Below are positions 45,037 to 55,199 of a stretch of DNA of 56,819 nt, piece after piece. The notes under the pieces were generated by a model. That model searched no databases, had not been told where the DNA came from, and was given only the letters and a program-made list of their open reading frames with translations. Source of the stretch: Burkholderiales bacterium (lineage in GTDB: Bacteria > Pseudomonadota > Gammaproteobacteria > Burkholderiales > Burkholderiaceae_C); contig CANFXR010000008.1 in assembly GCA_947451035.1 (NCBI GenBank), positions 1 through 56,819 of the forward strand, in the 5' to 3' direction. Within the stretch, counting starts at the first letter, position 1. The number at the start of each line of letters is the position of its first letter. Position numbers and translations under genes: made by a program.

Positions 45037-46128
45037 TCAACGCCCGGTCAGCCGCATCCACAGCGTGCGGCGCACCAGGTTGTCCTTGGACCACAGCAGG
45101 GCCAGCGCCAGCAGCAACGCGACGCCGTGGATGGCCAGCAGCGCGGAACCCATGTGCAAGGTGCCGCCGGCCACCCAGGCCTGCGACAGGTTGATCAGGT
45201 TGTAGTAGACGACGAAGGTCAGCAGCGCGAGCAGCGTGTTCCAGTTGCCGGCGCGGCGCAGGCTGCTGGCCGCCAGACCGATGCCCAGCAGCACCAGGTT
45301 GGCCGCGGCCAGCGGCAGCCCGATGCGCCAGGTCAGCTCACCGAGCGACACCCGATCGGCATCGGCGATGAGGTCGACCGAGCTGCGTGCCTTGACGGCC
45401 GGCCGGTCGGTGTTCGAGGCGAGGTGCTCGCCCACCACCGTCTCGTAGCGTTCGAAGCGCGCCAGCGTGGACTCGCTCTTGCGCGTGTCGATCTCGTTGC
45501 GCTGTCCATCCTCGAGCCGCAGGTAGCGTTTGTCGTCGTGCACCTCGATGCGCCCGGCTTGGGCGGTGGTGACCGACTCGCTGTCCTTGAGCTCGCCATA
45601 GATGAAGACCTGGCTCGCGTTGGTCTTGTCCTTCGAGTCGCGCTCGATGAAGAACACCCGCCGGCCGTCGCTCGACGTCTGGAACTGCCCGGGCGACACG
45701 CGCGACAGGTCCGAGCGGCGCTCGAACTGCTCGCGCAGTTTCCCGCTGCGTTCGTTGACCCATGGATAGACGAACAGCGCCATCGCCGCCACCACGAGCA
45801 GCACCGGCCACGACAGCCGCAGCACCGGCCGGGCGAACTGCGACAGGCTCAAGCCGCTGCTGAGCCACACGGTCATTTCGCTATCGCGGTACATGCGCCC
45901 GAGCGTGCCGACCACGGCGATGAACATCGCCACGGCCAGCACCGTGGGCATGTGCGCCAGCGCGGTGTAGCCCATCATCAGCGCCACGTCCTGCGGCGCG
46001 AGCTTGGCGTTGGCCGCCATGCCCAGCGTGCGGATGAGCATCATCGTCAGCACGATGGTCAGCAGCACCACCAGCGTGGCCACGAAGCTGCGCCCCAGGT
46101 CGCGACGCAAGGTCGTGTCGAACAGCAT
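45037..46128 (-). CDS. lptF: LPS export permease LptF
   Basis: A 363-residue LptF/G-family inner-membrane permease, length close to E. coli LptF. It has N-terminal helices, the conserved MPTVLAVAMFIAVVGTLGRMYRDSEM coupling region, a periplasmic domain (about 130-260) and C-terminal helices. It starts 15 bases after arnD and closes the arn operon. No partner lptG is next to it; the nearest LptG-like gene is the one at 26231. In Burkholderia cenocepacia aminoarabinose on lipid A is needed for LPS export and suppressors map to lptG, so linkage of arn and lptF makes biological sense. Confidence 0.88.
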   Translation of the reverse strand: MLFDTTLRRDLGRSFVATLVVLLTIVLTMMLIRTLGMAANAKLAPQDVALMMGYTALAHMPTVLAVAMFIAVVGTLGRMYRDSEMTVWLSSGLSLSQFARPVLRLSWPVLLVVAAMALFVYPWVNERSGKLREQFERRSDLSRVSPGQFQTSSDGRRVFFIERDSKDKTNASQVFIYGELKDSESVTTAQAGRIEVHDDKRYLRLEDGQRNEIDTRKSESTLARFERYETVVGEHLASNTDRPAVKARSSVDLIADADRVSLGELTWRIGLPLAAANLVLLGIGLAASSLRRAGNWNTLLALLTFVVYYNLINLSQAWVAGGTLHMGSALLAIHGVALLLALALLWSKDNLVRRTLWMRLTGR

Positions 46129-46143
46129 CGTCAGGTCAGCCGC

Positions 46144-47043
46144 TCAGGGTGCCGCGCCAGCGCAGATGAGCTCGCCGCTGCGCCCGCTCACGCTGCCCCA
46201 GGTGAGCGGCACGACGGGCAACCCGCCGGTCGCGGTGTGCTCATGCAACTCGGCCAGCGAAACCAGCTGGTGGCCCTGCGACACCCAGCCGGCCAGCAGC
46301 CGCTCGAAGGCCGGCGCAAGCAGGCCGCCTTCCAGTTCGGCGTGCAGCGTGAACACCTGGTCGTCGTCGGATTCGGTGAGATCGAGCAAGGTCTCGCTCA
46401 CGTTGTCTTCATCGATGCCGGGGTTGCCGATCAGCTCGTCGAGCGTGGGCAAGGTGGTCGGGTACTGCACGTGGCGCAGCGTGCGGCCCTCAACGCTGAG
46501 GCGGTGCGGCCCGCTGCCGCGACCGTCAGACGCATACGCCATGCCCCAGTCGTCGATCTGACGGAAGGCCTCGGCGTTCATCTGCCAGCCGGCCGCGCCG
46601 TGCGTGGCGGGAGCCTCGCCGAAGATGTCGGTGTAGCGCTCGAATGCCAAACCCATCTGCTCGCGCGTCCAGGCGGCATCGCGCTGGCGCACGTTGTCGT
46701 GCCAGCGCACATGGTCCCAGGTGTGGATGCCGCACTCATGGTCGGCCTGGCGCGCTGCGACCATCGGCGCGGCGGCTTGGCGGCCGATGTCAGGCGCCGG
46801 GAGCAGCACGCCGTACATCAGCGTGCGCAGCCCGTAATGCTTGACCACCGACGTGCGCGACACCTTGCTCAGAAAGCCCGGCCGGAACACCCGGCGCAGC
46901 GCCCAGCCCGTGTGGTCGGGGCCGAGGCTGAACAAGAAGGTGGCGCGGGCACGGTGCCGGCTCAGCAGTTGCAGCAAGCGCGGCACGCCCTCGCGGGTGC
47001 CGCGCAGGGTGTCCACGTCGACCTTCAGCGCGATCAGCGCCAC
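46144..47043 (-). CDS. arnD: 4-deoxy-4-formamido-L-arabinose-phosphoundecaprenol deformylase (ArnD)
   Basis: A 299-residue polysaccharide-deacetylase-fold enzyme that removes the formyl group from undecaprenyl-phosphate-Ara4FN. Motifs are ALKVDVDTLRGTREGVPRL with the metal Asp, FLFSLGPDHTGWALRR, the GIHTWDHVRWHD metal histidines and the late FTLHAELEGG, all specific to ArnD. It lies 11 bases after the ArnA decarboxylase gene. Confidence 0.93.
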   Translation of the reverse strand: MALIALKVDVDTLRGTREGVPRLLQLLSRHRARATFLFSLGPDHTGWALRRVFRPGFLSKVSRTSVVKHYGLRTLMYGVLLPAPDIGRQAAAPMVAARQADHECGIHTWDHVRWHDNVRQRDAAWTREQMGLAFERYTDIFGEAPATHGAAGWQMNAEAFRQIDDWGMAYASDGRGSGPHRLSVEGRTLRHVQYPTTLPTLDELIGNPGIDEDNVSETLLDLTESDDDQVFTLHAELEGGLLAPAFERLLAGWVSQGHQLVSLAELHEHTATGGLPVVPLTWGSVSGRSGELICAGAAP

Positions 47044-47054
47044 GGCGCGCCCCT

Positions 47055-48107
47055 TCAGCGCTCCGATTCGACCAGCGAGCGCGCTTCGACCACCTTCGAT
47101 CGGTACGAGTCAAAGATGCGGCGCAGCGCGGTGTGCATGTCGACCGTGGGCTTCCAGCCCAGTTCCTCGACGGTGCTGGTGATCTTGGGCAGGCGGTTTT
47201 GCACGTCCTGGTAGCCCTTGCCGTAGAACTCGCCGGACGTCACATCGATGATGCGTGTCTTCGCAGCGCCGCTGGCGTACTCCGGGTATTCGGCGGCCAT
47301 GGCCAGCATCATTTCGGCCAGCTCGCGCACCGAGTGGTGGTTGGCCGGATTGCCCACGTTGTAGATGCGACCGGAGGCCACGCCGTTGACGTTGGCGATG
47401 ATGCGCATGAGCGCATCGATGCCGTCGGTGATGTCGGCAAACGCGCGCCGCTGCTCACCGCCGTCGACCAGCTGGATGGGCTCGCCACGCACGATCTGCC
47501 CGAGGAACTGGGTGACCACGCGCGAGGAGCCTTCCTTCGATTCGAAGATCGAATCAAGCCCCGAGCCTATCCAGTTGAACGGACGGAACAGCGTGTAGTT
47601 GAGGCCTTGCTCCATGCCGTAGGCCGCGATCACGCGGTCCATCAGCTGCTTGGAGCACGCGTAGATCCAGCGCGGCTTGTTGATCGGGCCGCACACCAGC
47701 GTGGAGGTCTCGGGATCGAACTCGTCATCGGGGCACATGCCGTAGACCTCGGAGGTCGACGGAAACACCAGATGCTTCTTGTACTTGACGGCCGCCCGCA
47801 CGATAGGCAGGTTGGCCTCGAAGTCGAGTTCGAACACGCGCAGCGGCTCGCGCACGTAGGTCGCCGGCGTGGCGATCGCCACCAGCGGCAAGATCACGTC
47901 GCACTTCTTGACGTGGTACTCGACCCACTCCTTGTTGATGGTGATGTCACCCTCGAAGAAGTGCATGCGCGGATGCTTGACGGTGTCGCCCAGGCGGTTG
48001 GACGCCATGTCCATGCCGTAGACCTCCCAGTCGGTGGTCTCGAGAATGCGCTGCGTGAGGTGGTGGCCGATGAAGCCATTGACGCCCAGGATCAGGATTT
48101 TTTTCAT
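47055..48107 (-). CDS. arnA: UDP-glucuronate decarboxylase, ArnA C-terminal half as a separate gene
   Basis: A 350-residue extended SDR that oxidatively decarboxylates UDP-GlcA to UDP-4-keto-arabinose. LILGVNGFIGHHL (5-17) is the NAD loop and the FPSTSEVYGM / IYACSKQLMDRV pair carries the catalytic Ser/Tyr/Lys. In E. coli this is the C-terminal part of the 660-residue bifunctional ArnA; here it is a stand-alone gene overlapping the formyltransferase gene by ATGA, as in other split-arnA operons. Confidence 0.92.
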   Translation of the reverse strand: MKKILILGVNGFIGHHLTQRILETTDWEVYGMDMASNRLGDTVKHPRMHFFEGDITINKEWVEYHVKKCDVILPLVAIATPATYVREPLRVFELDFEANLPIVRAAVKYKKHLVFPSTSEVYGMCPDDEFDPETSTLVCGPINKPRWIYACSKQLMDRVIAAYGMEQGLNYTLFRPFNWIGSGLDSIFESKEGSSRVVTQFLGQIVRGEPIQLVDGGEQRRAFADITDGIDALMRIIANVNGVASGRIYNVGNPANHHSVRELAEMMLAMAAEYPEYASGAAKTRIIDVTSGEFYGKGYQDVQNRLPKITSTVEELGWKPTVDMHTALRRIFDSYRSKVVEARSLVESER

Positions 48108-49039
48108 GTTGAGGCAGTGGACTCGGTGGTGGCGTGTTGGAGGGAATTCAGGAACGCGGCGTCGACCTCGCCGGCACCGGCCAGCAGCCGACGCACTACG
48201 ATGACGCCGCCGTCGCCGCACAGCGCGATGATGCGCCCGTCGACGGCATGCAGGCCCGGCGCGAGGCCGGCCATGGATGGCGCTGCAGCGGCGGCAAGGC
48301 GCCTGGCCGCAGCCACGATCAGGCGCTGGCCACCGATCTCGGTGAAAGCGCCCGGATACGGCGGCGCCACGGCGCGGATCAGGTTGTAGACATCGGGCGC
48401 CGGCTGCGACCAGTCGATGCGCCCGTCTTCGGGGCGGCGCGACGAGTAGTAGCTGCCTGCGGCCAGGTCGTTGGGCAAGCGCGGCGGTCGGCCGGCTTCG
48501 ATAGCCCCCAGGCTGCGCCACAGCACCTGCTCGGCGGCCACGCTGACCTTGTCGAACACCTGCTCGGCGGTGTCGTCGGGCAAGATGGGCACGGCGCTTT
48601 GATCGACGATGAACCCGGCATCGGGCTTGGCCACCATCTCGTGCAGCGTGGCACCGGTCTCGGTGGCGCCCTTGAGCACCGCCCAGTTGGTCGGAGCGCG
48701 ACCGCGAAAGTGCGGCAGCAGCGAGCCGTGCATGTTGAACGCGCCAAGCGGCGCCAGCGACAGCAGCGCGCTCGGGATCATCGAGCGGAAGTAGAACGAG
48801 AAGATCACGTCGGGGCGCGCGCGTTCGACCGCTTGCGCGAGTTCGGCTGCGCTCAGCTCTTCGACCAGCACGGTGGGCAGCGACAACTCGGCGGCGGTGT
48901 CGGCCACGCGCTCGAACCACAGCGTCTCACCCGGCGTGTCGCGGTGGGTGACGACCAGCGCCACCTCGACGCCGCGCGCGTGCAGCAGCCGCAAGCAGCG
49001 GTCGCCCACGTTCGAGTACGCAAAGACCACCACCCTCAC
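48104..49039 (-). CDS. arnA: UDP-Ara4N formyltransferase, ArnA N-terminal half as a separate gene
   Basis: A 311-residue formyltransferase using 10-formyl-THF, starting with GTG that overlaps the arnC stop (GTGA). It begins VRVVVFAYSNVGDRCL and has the catalytic FNMHGSLLPHFRGRAPTNW (Asn, His) region and the C-terminal formyl domain. With the separate decarboxylase gene it replaces bifunctional ArnA. A nearby purU could draw on the same formyl-THF pool. Confidence 0.92.
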   Translation of the reverse strand: MRVVVFAYSNVGDRCLRLLHARGVEVALVVTHRDTPGETLWFERVADTAAELSLPTVLVEELSAAELAQAVERARPDVIFSFYFRSMIPSALLSLAPLGAFNMHGSLLPHFRGRAPTNWAVLKGATETGATLHEMVAKPDAGFIVDQSAVPILPDDTAEQVFDKVSVAAEQVLWRSLGAIEAGRPPRLPNDLAAGSYYSSRRPEDGRIDWSQPAPDVYNLIRAVAPPYPGAFTEIGGQRLIVAAARRLAAAAAPSMAGLAPGLHAVDGRIIALCGDGGVIVVRRLLAGAGEVDAAFLNSLQHATTESTAST

Positions 49040-50025
49040 ACGCTCACCCCGGTGGATTGAAGCGAGACTGAAGCGGACTCGGCCTCGAGCACCGCGCTGA
49101 TGCGGTAGCGCGGCCGGCTGCGCACCTCCTGCTGGATGCGCCCGACATATTCGCCGAGCAGCCCGATGCCGAACAGCATGATGCCGATCAGGAAGAACTG
49201 CAGCGCGAACAGCGTGAACACGCCCTCCACTTCGGCGCCCATCAGGAAGCGCCTGATCACCAGCAGCACGAACAGCCCGCCGGCGCCCAGCGACAGCACC
49301 GTGCCGATCAGCGAGAACCACTGCAGCGGCACCGTCGAAAATCCGGTGACCAGGTCGAAGTTCAGGCGGATCAGCTTGTACAGCGAGTACTTCGATTCGC
49401 CCGCGTGGCGCTCTTCGTGCGCGACCTCGATCTCGGTGGGCGTGGCCGCAAACGTGTAGGCCAGCGCCGGGATGAAGGTATTGACCTCGCGGCAGGCGTT
49501 GAGCGTGTCGACCAGCGCGCGGTCGTAGGCGCGCAGCATGCAGCCCTGGTCGGTCATCTGGATGTGCGTGATGTTCTCGCGCAGCCGGTTCATCAGCCGC
49601 GAAGCCACGCGCCGGAACGCGGTGTCGTTGCGCTGCAGCCGGATCGAGCCCACGTAATCGTGGCCGGCGCGTATGGCAGCGACCAGCCGCGGGATTTCCT
49701 CGGGCGGGTTTTGCAGATCGGCGTCGAGCGTCACGGCGATCTGGCCGCGCACATGCTCGAAGCCGGCCATGATGGCCATGTGCTGGCCGAAGTTGCCGTT
49801 GAACAGCACCACGCGCGTCACGTCGGGACGCAGCTTGAACTGCGCGGCCAGCATCTGCGCCGAGCGGTCGCGGCTGCCATCGTTGACGAAGATGACCTCG
49901 TAGCGCTCGCCCGTGGCGTCGAGCACCGTGTACAGGCGATCGAACAGCGCTTGCAGCACGTCTTGTTCGTTGTAGACCGGGATGACGACCGAGATCGCGA
50001 TCACCGGCGTGGAAGATGAGTTCAT
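49036..50025 (-). CDS. arnC: Undecaprenyl-phosphate 4-deoxy-4-formamido-L-arabinose transferase (ArnC)
   Basis: A 329-residue GT2 glycosyltransferase that moves Ara4FN onto undecaprenyl phosphate on the inner face of the inner membrane. It has ISVVIPVYNEQDVL, FVNDGSRDRS, the DxD motif in TLDADLQNPPEE, the TDQGCMLRAYDR segment and two C-terminal membrane helices (about 235-300). It overlaps arnB upstream and arnA downstream by 4 bases. Confidence 0.94.
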   Translation of the reverse strand: MNSSSTPVIAISVVIPVYNEQDVLQALFDRLYTVLDATGERYEVIFVNDGSRDRSAQMLAAQFKLRPDVTRVVLFNGNFGQHMAIMAGFEHVRGQIAVTLDADLQNPPEEIPRLVAAIRAGHDYVGSIRLQRNDTAFRRVASRLMNRLRENITHIQMTDQGCMLRAYDRALVDTLNACREVNTFIPALAYTFAATPTEIEVAHEERHAGESKYSLYKLIRLNFDLVTGFSTVPLQWFSLIGTVLSLGAGGLFVLLVIRRFLMGAEVEGVFTLFALQFFLIGIMLFGIGLLGEYVGRIQQEVRSRPRYRISAVLEAESASVSLQSTGVSV

Positions 50026-51182
50026 GTGAGCAAGCTCCTGCAGGCGTTGGCCAGCGAGCGGCACACGCGCTCGACATCGTCACGGCTCATGGCCGGAAAC
50101 AGCGGCAAGGTCAGGATGCCGCGACCGATGCGCTCGGCGTTCGGCAGCGATCCCTCGCGCCAGCCCATCGATCGATAAAAGGTGAACAGGTGCACCGCCG
50201 GGTAATGCACGCCCGCGCCGATGCCCGCATCGCGCAGCAGCTGCATCACCGCAGCGCGCCCGCCGGCCAACCGTTCGGCCGGCAGCAGCACCTGGAACAT
50301 GTGCCAGTTGGTGATCGCGCCCGTGGTGTTGATCGCGGGCGGCAGCTCGATGCCCAGCGCTTCCAGGCCGTGGGCGGCTGCGGCTTCAAAGTAAGCCTGT
50401 GCCAGTTCGGCACGCCGCCGTGTCACCTCACCCAGCCGCGCCAGTTGCCCCAGCCCGATGGTGGCGTGGATGTCGCTCAGGTTGAACTTGCCGCCGGGCT
50501 CCACGACGTCCATGCCGTCCAGCCCCGAGCGCACCACGCCTTGCAGGCGCAGCCGCTCGGCACGCTCGGCTTCGGCCGGCGTGTTCATCACCAGGCAGCC
50601 GCCTTCGGAGCAGGTGATGTTCTTGTTGGCCTGAAAGCTGAAGCTCACCAGATCGCCCAGCGCGCCGATGCGCTGGTCGTTCCAGCGCGAGTCGATGGCC
50701 TGCGCAGCGTCTTCGATCACGCGCAGCTGGTGTGCCCGGGCGATGCGGTAAAGCCGGTCCATGTCCACCGGCAGCCCCGCCAGATACACCGGCATGACGG
50801 CGCGCGTGCGCGGCGTGATGGCGGCTTCAAGTGCATCCAGGTCGATGTTGCGGGTGCGCGGATCCACGTCCACGAACACCGGCGTGGCGCCCACGGCCAC
50901 AATGACGTTGGCCGTTGCCACCCAGGTGATGGGCGTGGTGATGACCTCGTCGCCGGGTCCGATGTCGGCCAGCCGAAGTGCCACTTCCATGGTGGCGGTG
51001 CCGTTCGAAAACGAGCGCACCGGTCGCCCGCCGAACAGCGCCGACAACTGCGCCTCGAAGGCTTGCACCTGCGGGCCCGAGGTGATCCAGCCCGAGGCCA
51101 GCACGCGGCTCACCTCGGCGATGGTGGCCGCGTCGATCTCGGGGCGCGTGAAGGGCAGAAAGGCGGGTGGGGACGTCGTCAT
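50022..51182 (-). CDS. arnB: UDP-Ara4O aminotransferase (ArnB)
   Basis: A 386-residue DegT/DnrJ/EryC1-type PLP aminotransferase forming UDP-Ara4N. The Schiff-base Lys187 is in SFSFQANKNITCSEGG, and SNGTATMEVAL, TPITWVATAN and EDAAQAID mark the PLP pocket. It overlaps arnT by ATGA. Confidence 0.93.
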   Translation of the reverse strand: MTTSPPAFLPFTRPEIDAATIAEVSRVLASGWITSGPQVQAFEAQLSALFGGRPVRSFSNGTATMEVALRLADIGPGDEVITTPITWVATANVIVAVGATPVFVDVDPRTRNIDLDALEAAITPRTRAVMPVYLAGLPVDMDRLYRIARAHQLRVIEDAAQAIDSRWNDQRIGALGDLVSFSFQANKNITCSEGGCLVMNTPAEAERAERLRLQGVVRSGLDGMDVVEPGGKFNLSDIHATIGLGQLARLGEVTRRRAELAQAYFEAAAAHGLEALGIELPPAINTTGAITNWHMFQVLLPAERLAGGRAAVMQLLRDAGIGAGVHYPAVHLFTFYRSMGWREGSLPNAERIGRGILTLPLFPAMSRDDVERVCRSLANACRSLLT

Positions 51183-52873
51183 GGGGCCGCGCGGGGGAAG
51201 TTGACCACCACGACGCGCCGTGCATTTTGAGCGATCACGAACAGGGGCAGCTGTTCGGAGCGCAAGGCGGCGTGGGTTTCGGGTGACATCACCGCCATGG
51301 CGTGCGGCCCCGACGTCCACGCCTGCTTGAACGCGGCCATCGTGGGCAGCCACTTGTCGGGCTCCTGCTGGGTGCCGAACTCGAGCTCGTCGGGCCGCTC
51401 GACCATGGTCAGGGTGCGCCGCAAATAGAACGGCAGCGTGTGGTCCAGCAAGCGCACGCCGTAGATCGGCATGTCGGGTGTGAGCACCGATTGCATGGGT
51501 GCGACCAGCTCGATGCCCGAGATGTCGCGCCCGAAGGTCTCGTGGCCGACGGTGGCGATCGTCATGCCGGCGAACAGCGCCAGCGCGTAGGCGGTCAGGC
51601 TGGCGTCGAGCCGGCCGCGCGCGTTCAGCCGGCACGCCACCCACACGCCGCCCGCCACGCTCAGAAACGCCGCGCCCAGCCACGGCAGGTAGTCGGTCAG
51701 CGCGGGGTTGAAGTCGCCCGCGGCCAGCCAGCCGCGCGCCGGCAGCCACGCCAGCAAAGGCAGCGCCACCACACCGAGCGCGACGAGCAGGTGGCGTTTC
51801 CAGGCCGCGGCGTCCAGCGCATCGAGCGCCACGGCCAGCAGCACGGCCAGCGCCGGAAAGATCGGGACGATGTAACCCGGCAGCTTGGAGCCCGACGCGC
51901 TGAAGAACGCGAAGATCGCGATCGCCCACACCGCCAGCAGCAGCTTCGGTCGAAAGCCCGCGCCCGCGCTCTCCTGTCGCACCACACGCACCGCGCCCGG
52001 CACCAGGCCCAGCCACGGCAGAAAACCCACCAACAACTGCGGCACGAAGTACCAGACGGGCCCCGAGCGGTGATGCACGTTGGAGGTGTAGCGCTCCCAG
52101 TGCTCGTGGATGAAGAAGAAGTGCGCGAAGTCCGGGTTGCGCAGCGACACCAGCGTGAACCACGGCAGCACGATGGCCAGCATGATCAGCGCGCCACTCA
52201 CCAGGTGCAAGCGCCGCCACAGCGCCCAGTCTCGCGCCAGCAGCGTGTAGACCACCAGCACCAGCCCCGGCAGCACGAGGCCCATCAAACCCTTGGTGAG
52301 CACCGCCAGCCCCATGGCGCCCCAGGCGAACCACATCCAGTGACGGCGCTGGCGGCTGGTGGCCTGCGGATGCTGGGCCAGCAGCACACCGGCCAGCACG
52401 CCGGCCAGCAGTGCCGACACGCTCATGTCCAGCGTGTTGAAGTGCGCGGCGAAGTTCCACGACGGCGAGGCCAGCAGCACCAGCGCGGTGAGCCAGCCCA
52501 CGCGCGGGCCCCACCAGCGGCGCGCGGCCAGCGCGCTCACCAGCATCCCGGCCGCCCCGCTCAGCGCGACCCACAGCCGCGCCGACCATTCGTTGACGCC
52601 GAACGCGTGGTACGCCAGCGCTGTCATCCACAGGTGCAGCGGCGGCTTTTCGAAGTACTTGAGGTCGTTGTAGCGGATGGTCACCCAGTCGCCACTGGCG
52701 AACATCTCGCGCGCGATCTCGGCGTAGCGCCCTTCGTCGGTGGGCATCAGGTGGCGCAGCCCGAGCACCCCGAACCAGGCGCAGGCCGCGGCGGCGATCA
52801 CCCACAGCATGGTGCGCGTCGACAAGGCCTCGATGCGCGGCGCGCCAGTCGGATGGCTGGCGTTTGAAGTCAT
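51179..52873 (-). CDS. arnT: Lipid A Ara4N transferase (ArnT)
   Basis: A 564-residue GT83 membrane glycosyltransferase that transfers L-Ara4N from undecaprenyl phosphate to lipid A phosphates on the periplasmic face, lowering negative charge and giving polymyxin resistance. It has about 12 hydrophobic helices; the catalytic first loop is in MPTDEGRYAEIAREM and YFEKPPLHLW follows. First gene of the arn-lptF operon; ATG at 52873 was chosen over a GTG about 21 bases upstream. Confidence 0.93.
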   Translation of the reverse strand: MTSNASHPTGAPRIEALSTRTMLWVIAAAACAWFGVLGLRHLMPTDEGRYAEIAREMFASGDWVTIRYNDLKYFEKPPLHLWMTALAYHAFGVNEWSARLWVALSGAAGMLVSALAARRWWGPRVGWLTALVLLASPSWNFAAHFNTLDMSVSALLAGVLAGVLLAQHPQATSRQRRHWMWFAWGAMGLAVLTKGLMGLVLPGLVLVVYTLLARDWALWRRLHLVSGALIMLAIVLPWFTLVSLRNPDFAHFFFIHEHWERYTSNVHHRSGPVWYFVPQLLVGFLPWLGLVPGAVRVVRQESAGAGFRPKLLLAVWAIAIFAFFSASGSKLPGYIVPIFPALAVLLAVALDALDAAAWKRHLLVALGVVALPLLAWLPARGWLAAGDFNPALTDYLPWLGAAFLSVAGGVWVACRLNARGRLDASLTAYALALFAGMTIATVGHETFGRDISGIELVAPMQSVLTPDMPIYGVRLLDHTLPFYLRRTLTMVERPDELEFGTQQEPDKWLPTMAAFKQAWTSGPHAMAVMSPETHAALRSEQLPLFVIAQNARRVVVVNFPRAAP

Positions 52874-53125
52874 GAGCCGCACCGGCGCCAGCACGACCGA
52901 AAGGTTGCCCGGCGACGGAACAAATCAAGCATCTGCAGGGGGGAATGAGAGGGTGCGAAGGCCAGCGCTTGAGCCCTGACCCGACAGCTCGCAAGCGGCG
53001 CTGCGAGGCGCGTGCAGTGTAAGCGGCGGCCTCACGCCGCACGGCGGCGCTCGCGCCGCCACGCCCGGGGCGCGCCCCGCGGTCACAACGGCGCCGCACC
53101 CGCCCGCGGCCCGCCCTTCGCGGCC
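52874..53125. promoter_or_regulatory. 252-bp region upstream of the arn operon
   Basis: Should contain the arn promoter on the minus strand and the 3' end of the glycine-zipper gene. No PmrA box (paired CTTAAT) is visible. A perfect 8-bp inverted repeat GGCGGCGC-TC-GCGCCGCC (53043-53060) and palindrome CGGGGCGCGCCCCG (53066-53079) could terminate the glycine-zipper gene. Confidence 0.4.
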
Positions 53126-53800
53126 TCAGGGAGGTGGTGCCTTGAGGACGGTATCGCCCGACTTCCTGACCGCATCGCCGACCTTGAGGCCGGGATCCCT
53201 GTCGAACTCGAAATTGGCCCGCCCACCCTCGTCGTACTGCACGCTCACGATCCAGACCTTGTGGGTCTTGACCTTTTCCTCGATCTTCTTGCCCGCGTAG
53301 GCGCCGCCCAAGGCACCGGCCACCGTGGCGAGCGTCCTTCCGGTGCCCGAGCCGACCTGATGGCCCAGCAGCGCGCCGGCAGCACCTCCACCGAGCAGCC
53401 CCAGCGCACTGCCCTCGCCTTCCTTTTCGGTCACCGACACGGCGATCACCCGGCCGCACTCGGCGCAAACGGCCACGCTCGCGGGGGCCGGTGCCGGCAC
53501 CGCGACCGGAGCCGAAGCCGCTGGAACCGGGGCCGGCACCACGGCGGCCGACGCCGCGCCCGCCTTGATCTCGGCCAAGGCCTTGTCGTATTCCGCCTTG
53601 GCATCACGCCGGCACTGCAGTCGCGCCGTCGACGAGGCCTCGTCGTTGCACAGCTTCTTGTCGCTGTCGTAGCGTGCCAGCGCGGCCTTGTTCTGTGCGG
53701 ACGTCTGCGCCGTGGCCGGCGTGGAGGCCTGCGCCCCGACGGGAACCATCAGCGCCAGCAGCACCGTGAGCCCCGAAAACCTGAATGAATAGCCTGCCAT
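53126..53800 (-). CDS. Exported glycine-zipper protein
   Basis: A 224-residue protein with a signal peptide (ending near AQAS, residue 26), a charged segment with paired Cys (LCNDEASSTARLQCRRDAK), a Pro/Ala/Val-rich linker (about 85-110), then a glycine zipper ALGLLGGGAAGALLG...VAGALGGAYAGKKIEEKVK as in SlyB/17-kDa antigen proteins, and a C-terminal strand domain. It probably resides in the envelope. It has no lipobox at the start, so it is not an obvious lipoprotein. Function unknown. Confidence 0.75.
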   Translation of the reverse strand: MAGYSFRFSGLTVLLALMVPVGAQASTPATAQTSAQNKAALARYDSDKKLCNDEASSTARLQCRRDAKAEYDKALAEIKAGAASAAVVPAPVPAASAPVAVPAPAPASVAVCAECGRVIAVSVTEKEGEGSALGLLGGGAAGALLGHQVGSGTGRTLATVAGALGGAYAGKKIEEKVKTHKVWIVSVQYDEGGRANFEFDRDPGLKVGDAVRKSGDTVLKAPPP

Positions 53801-54139
53801 GGCGAACCCTCCCGAAGTCGATCCGGTGGATGCTACAAACGTCGAGGCCTGGCTCGTTGATCGGCGTCAAAGGTTGCAGGCAGACCGCGCCTGCGGGTCG
53901 TTACCGGGCCGATGCGCTGGTGACCCACATCAGCTCGCACGCGCCGTAGCCGTCGTCATCGCGGGTGAGCGAGCTGCGCCAGTGCCAGCCGTCGGGCACC
54001 GTGGCCTGCACCAGGTAGCCGTCGAGCGTGGCGACGTGACCCGGATGGGGAGGTATCGACTTCGGCGGGTCGCACTTGAGCCGCCGGGGCGGCTCAACCG
54101 GCGCGAGTACCCACAAAGACGGCGGGCGGCACCCTCAGA
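53801..54139. other. 339-bp gap, with one doubtful small ORF
   Basis: Holds the promoter region of the glycine-zipper gene and the 3' flank of the malK-like gene. A 71-residue minus-strand frame (53901-54116; HPGHVATLDGYLVQATVPDGWHW) reads somewhat protein-like and could be a small gene or a remnant, but nothing identifies it. No hairpin with a T run is seen. Confidence 0.3.
53901..54116 (-). CDS. Doubtful small hypothetical protein
   Basis: A 71-residue frame with a balanced, protein-like composition in its C-terminal half (TLDGYLVQATVPDGWHWRSS). No family, signal peptide or convincing ribosome site is seen. It could be a decayed piece of a larger gene. Confidence 0.25.
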   Translation of the reverse strand: MWVLAPVEPPRRLKCDPPKSIPPHPGHVATLDGYLVQATVPDGWHWRSSLTRDDDGYGACELMWVTSASAR

Positions 54140-55198
<1,059 letters not shown>

Positions 55199-55199
55199 C

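Noticed and set aside
45127-47214. Long plus-strand open frame (695 codons) across lptF and arnD
   Set aside because: Antisense shadow; His/Gln/Arg-rich and no domain seen.
53066-53079. Palindrome CGGGGCGCGCCCCG as an operator
   Set aside because: Lies in extremely GC-rich spacer where such palindromes arise by chance; mentioned only as part of the gap.
50022-53468. Very long minus-strand frame from arnB up into the glycine-zipper gene
   Set aside because: Only the arnB part is real; the upstream extension runs through arnT and intergenic DNA in the wrong frame.
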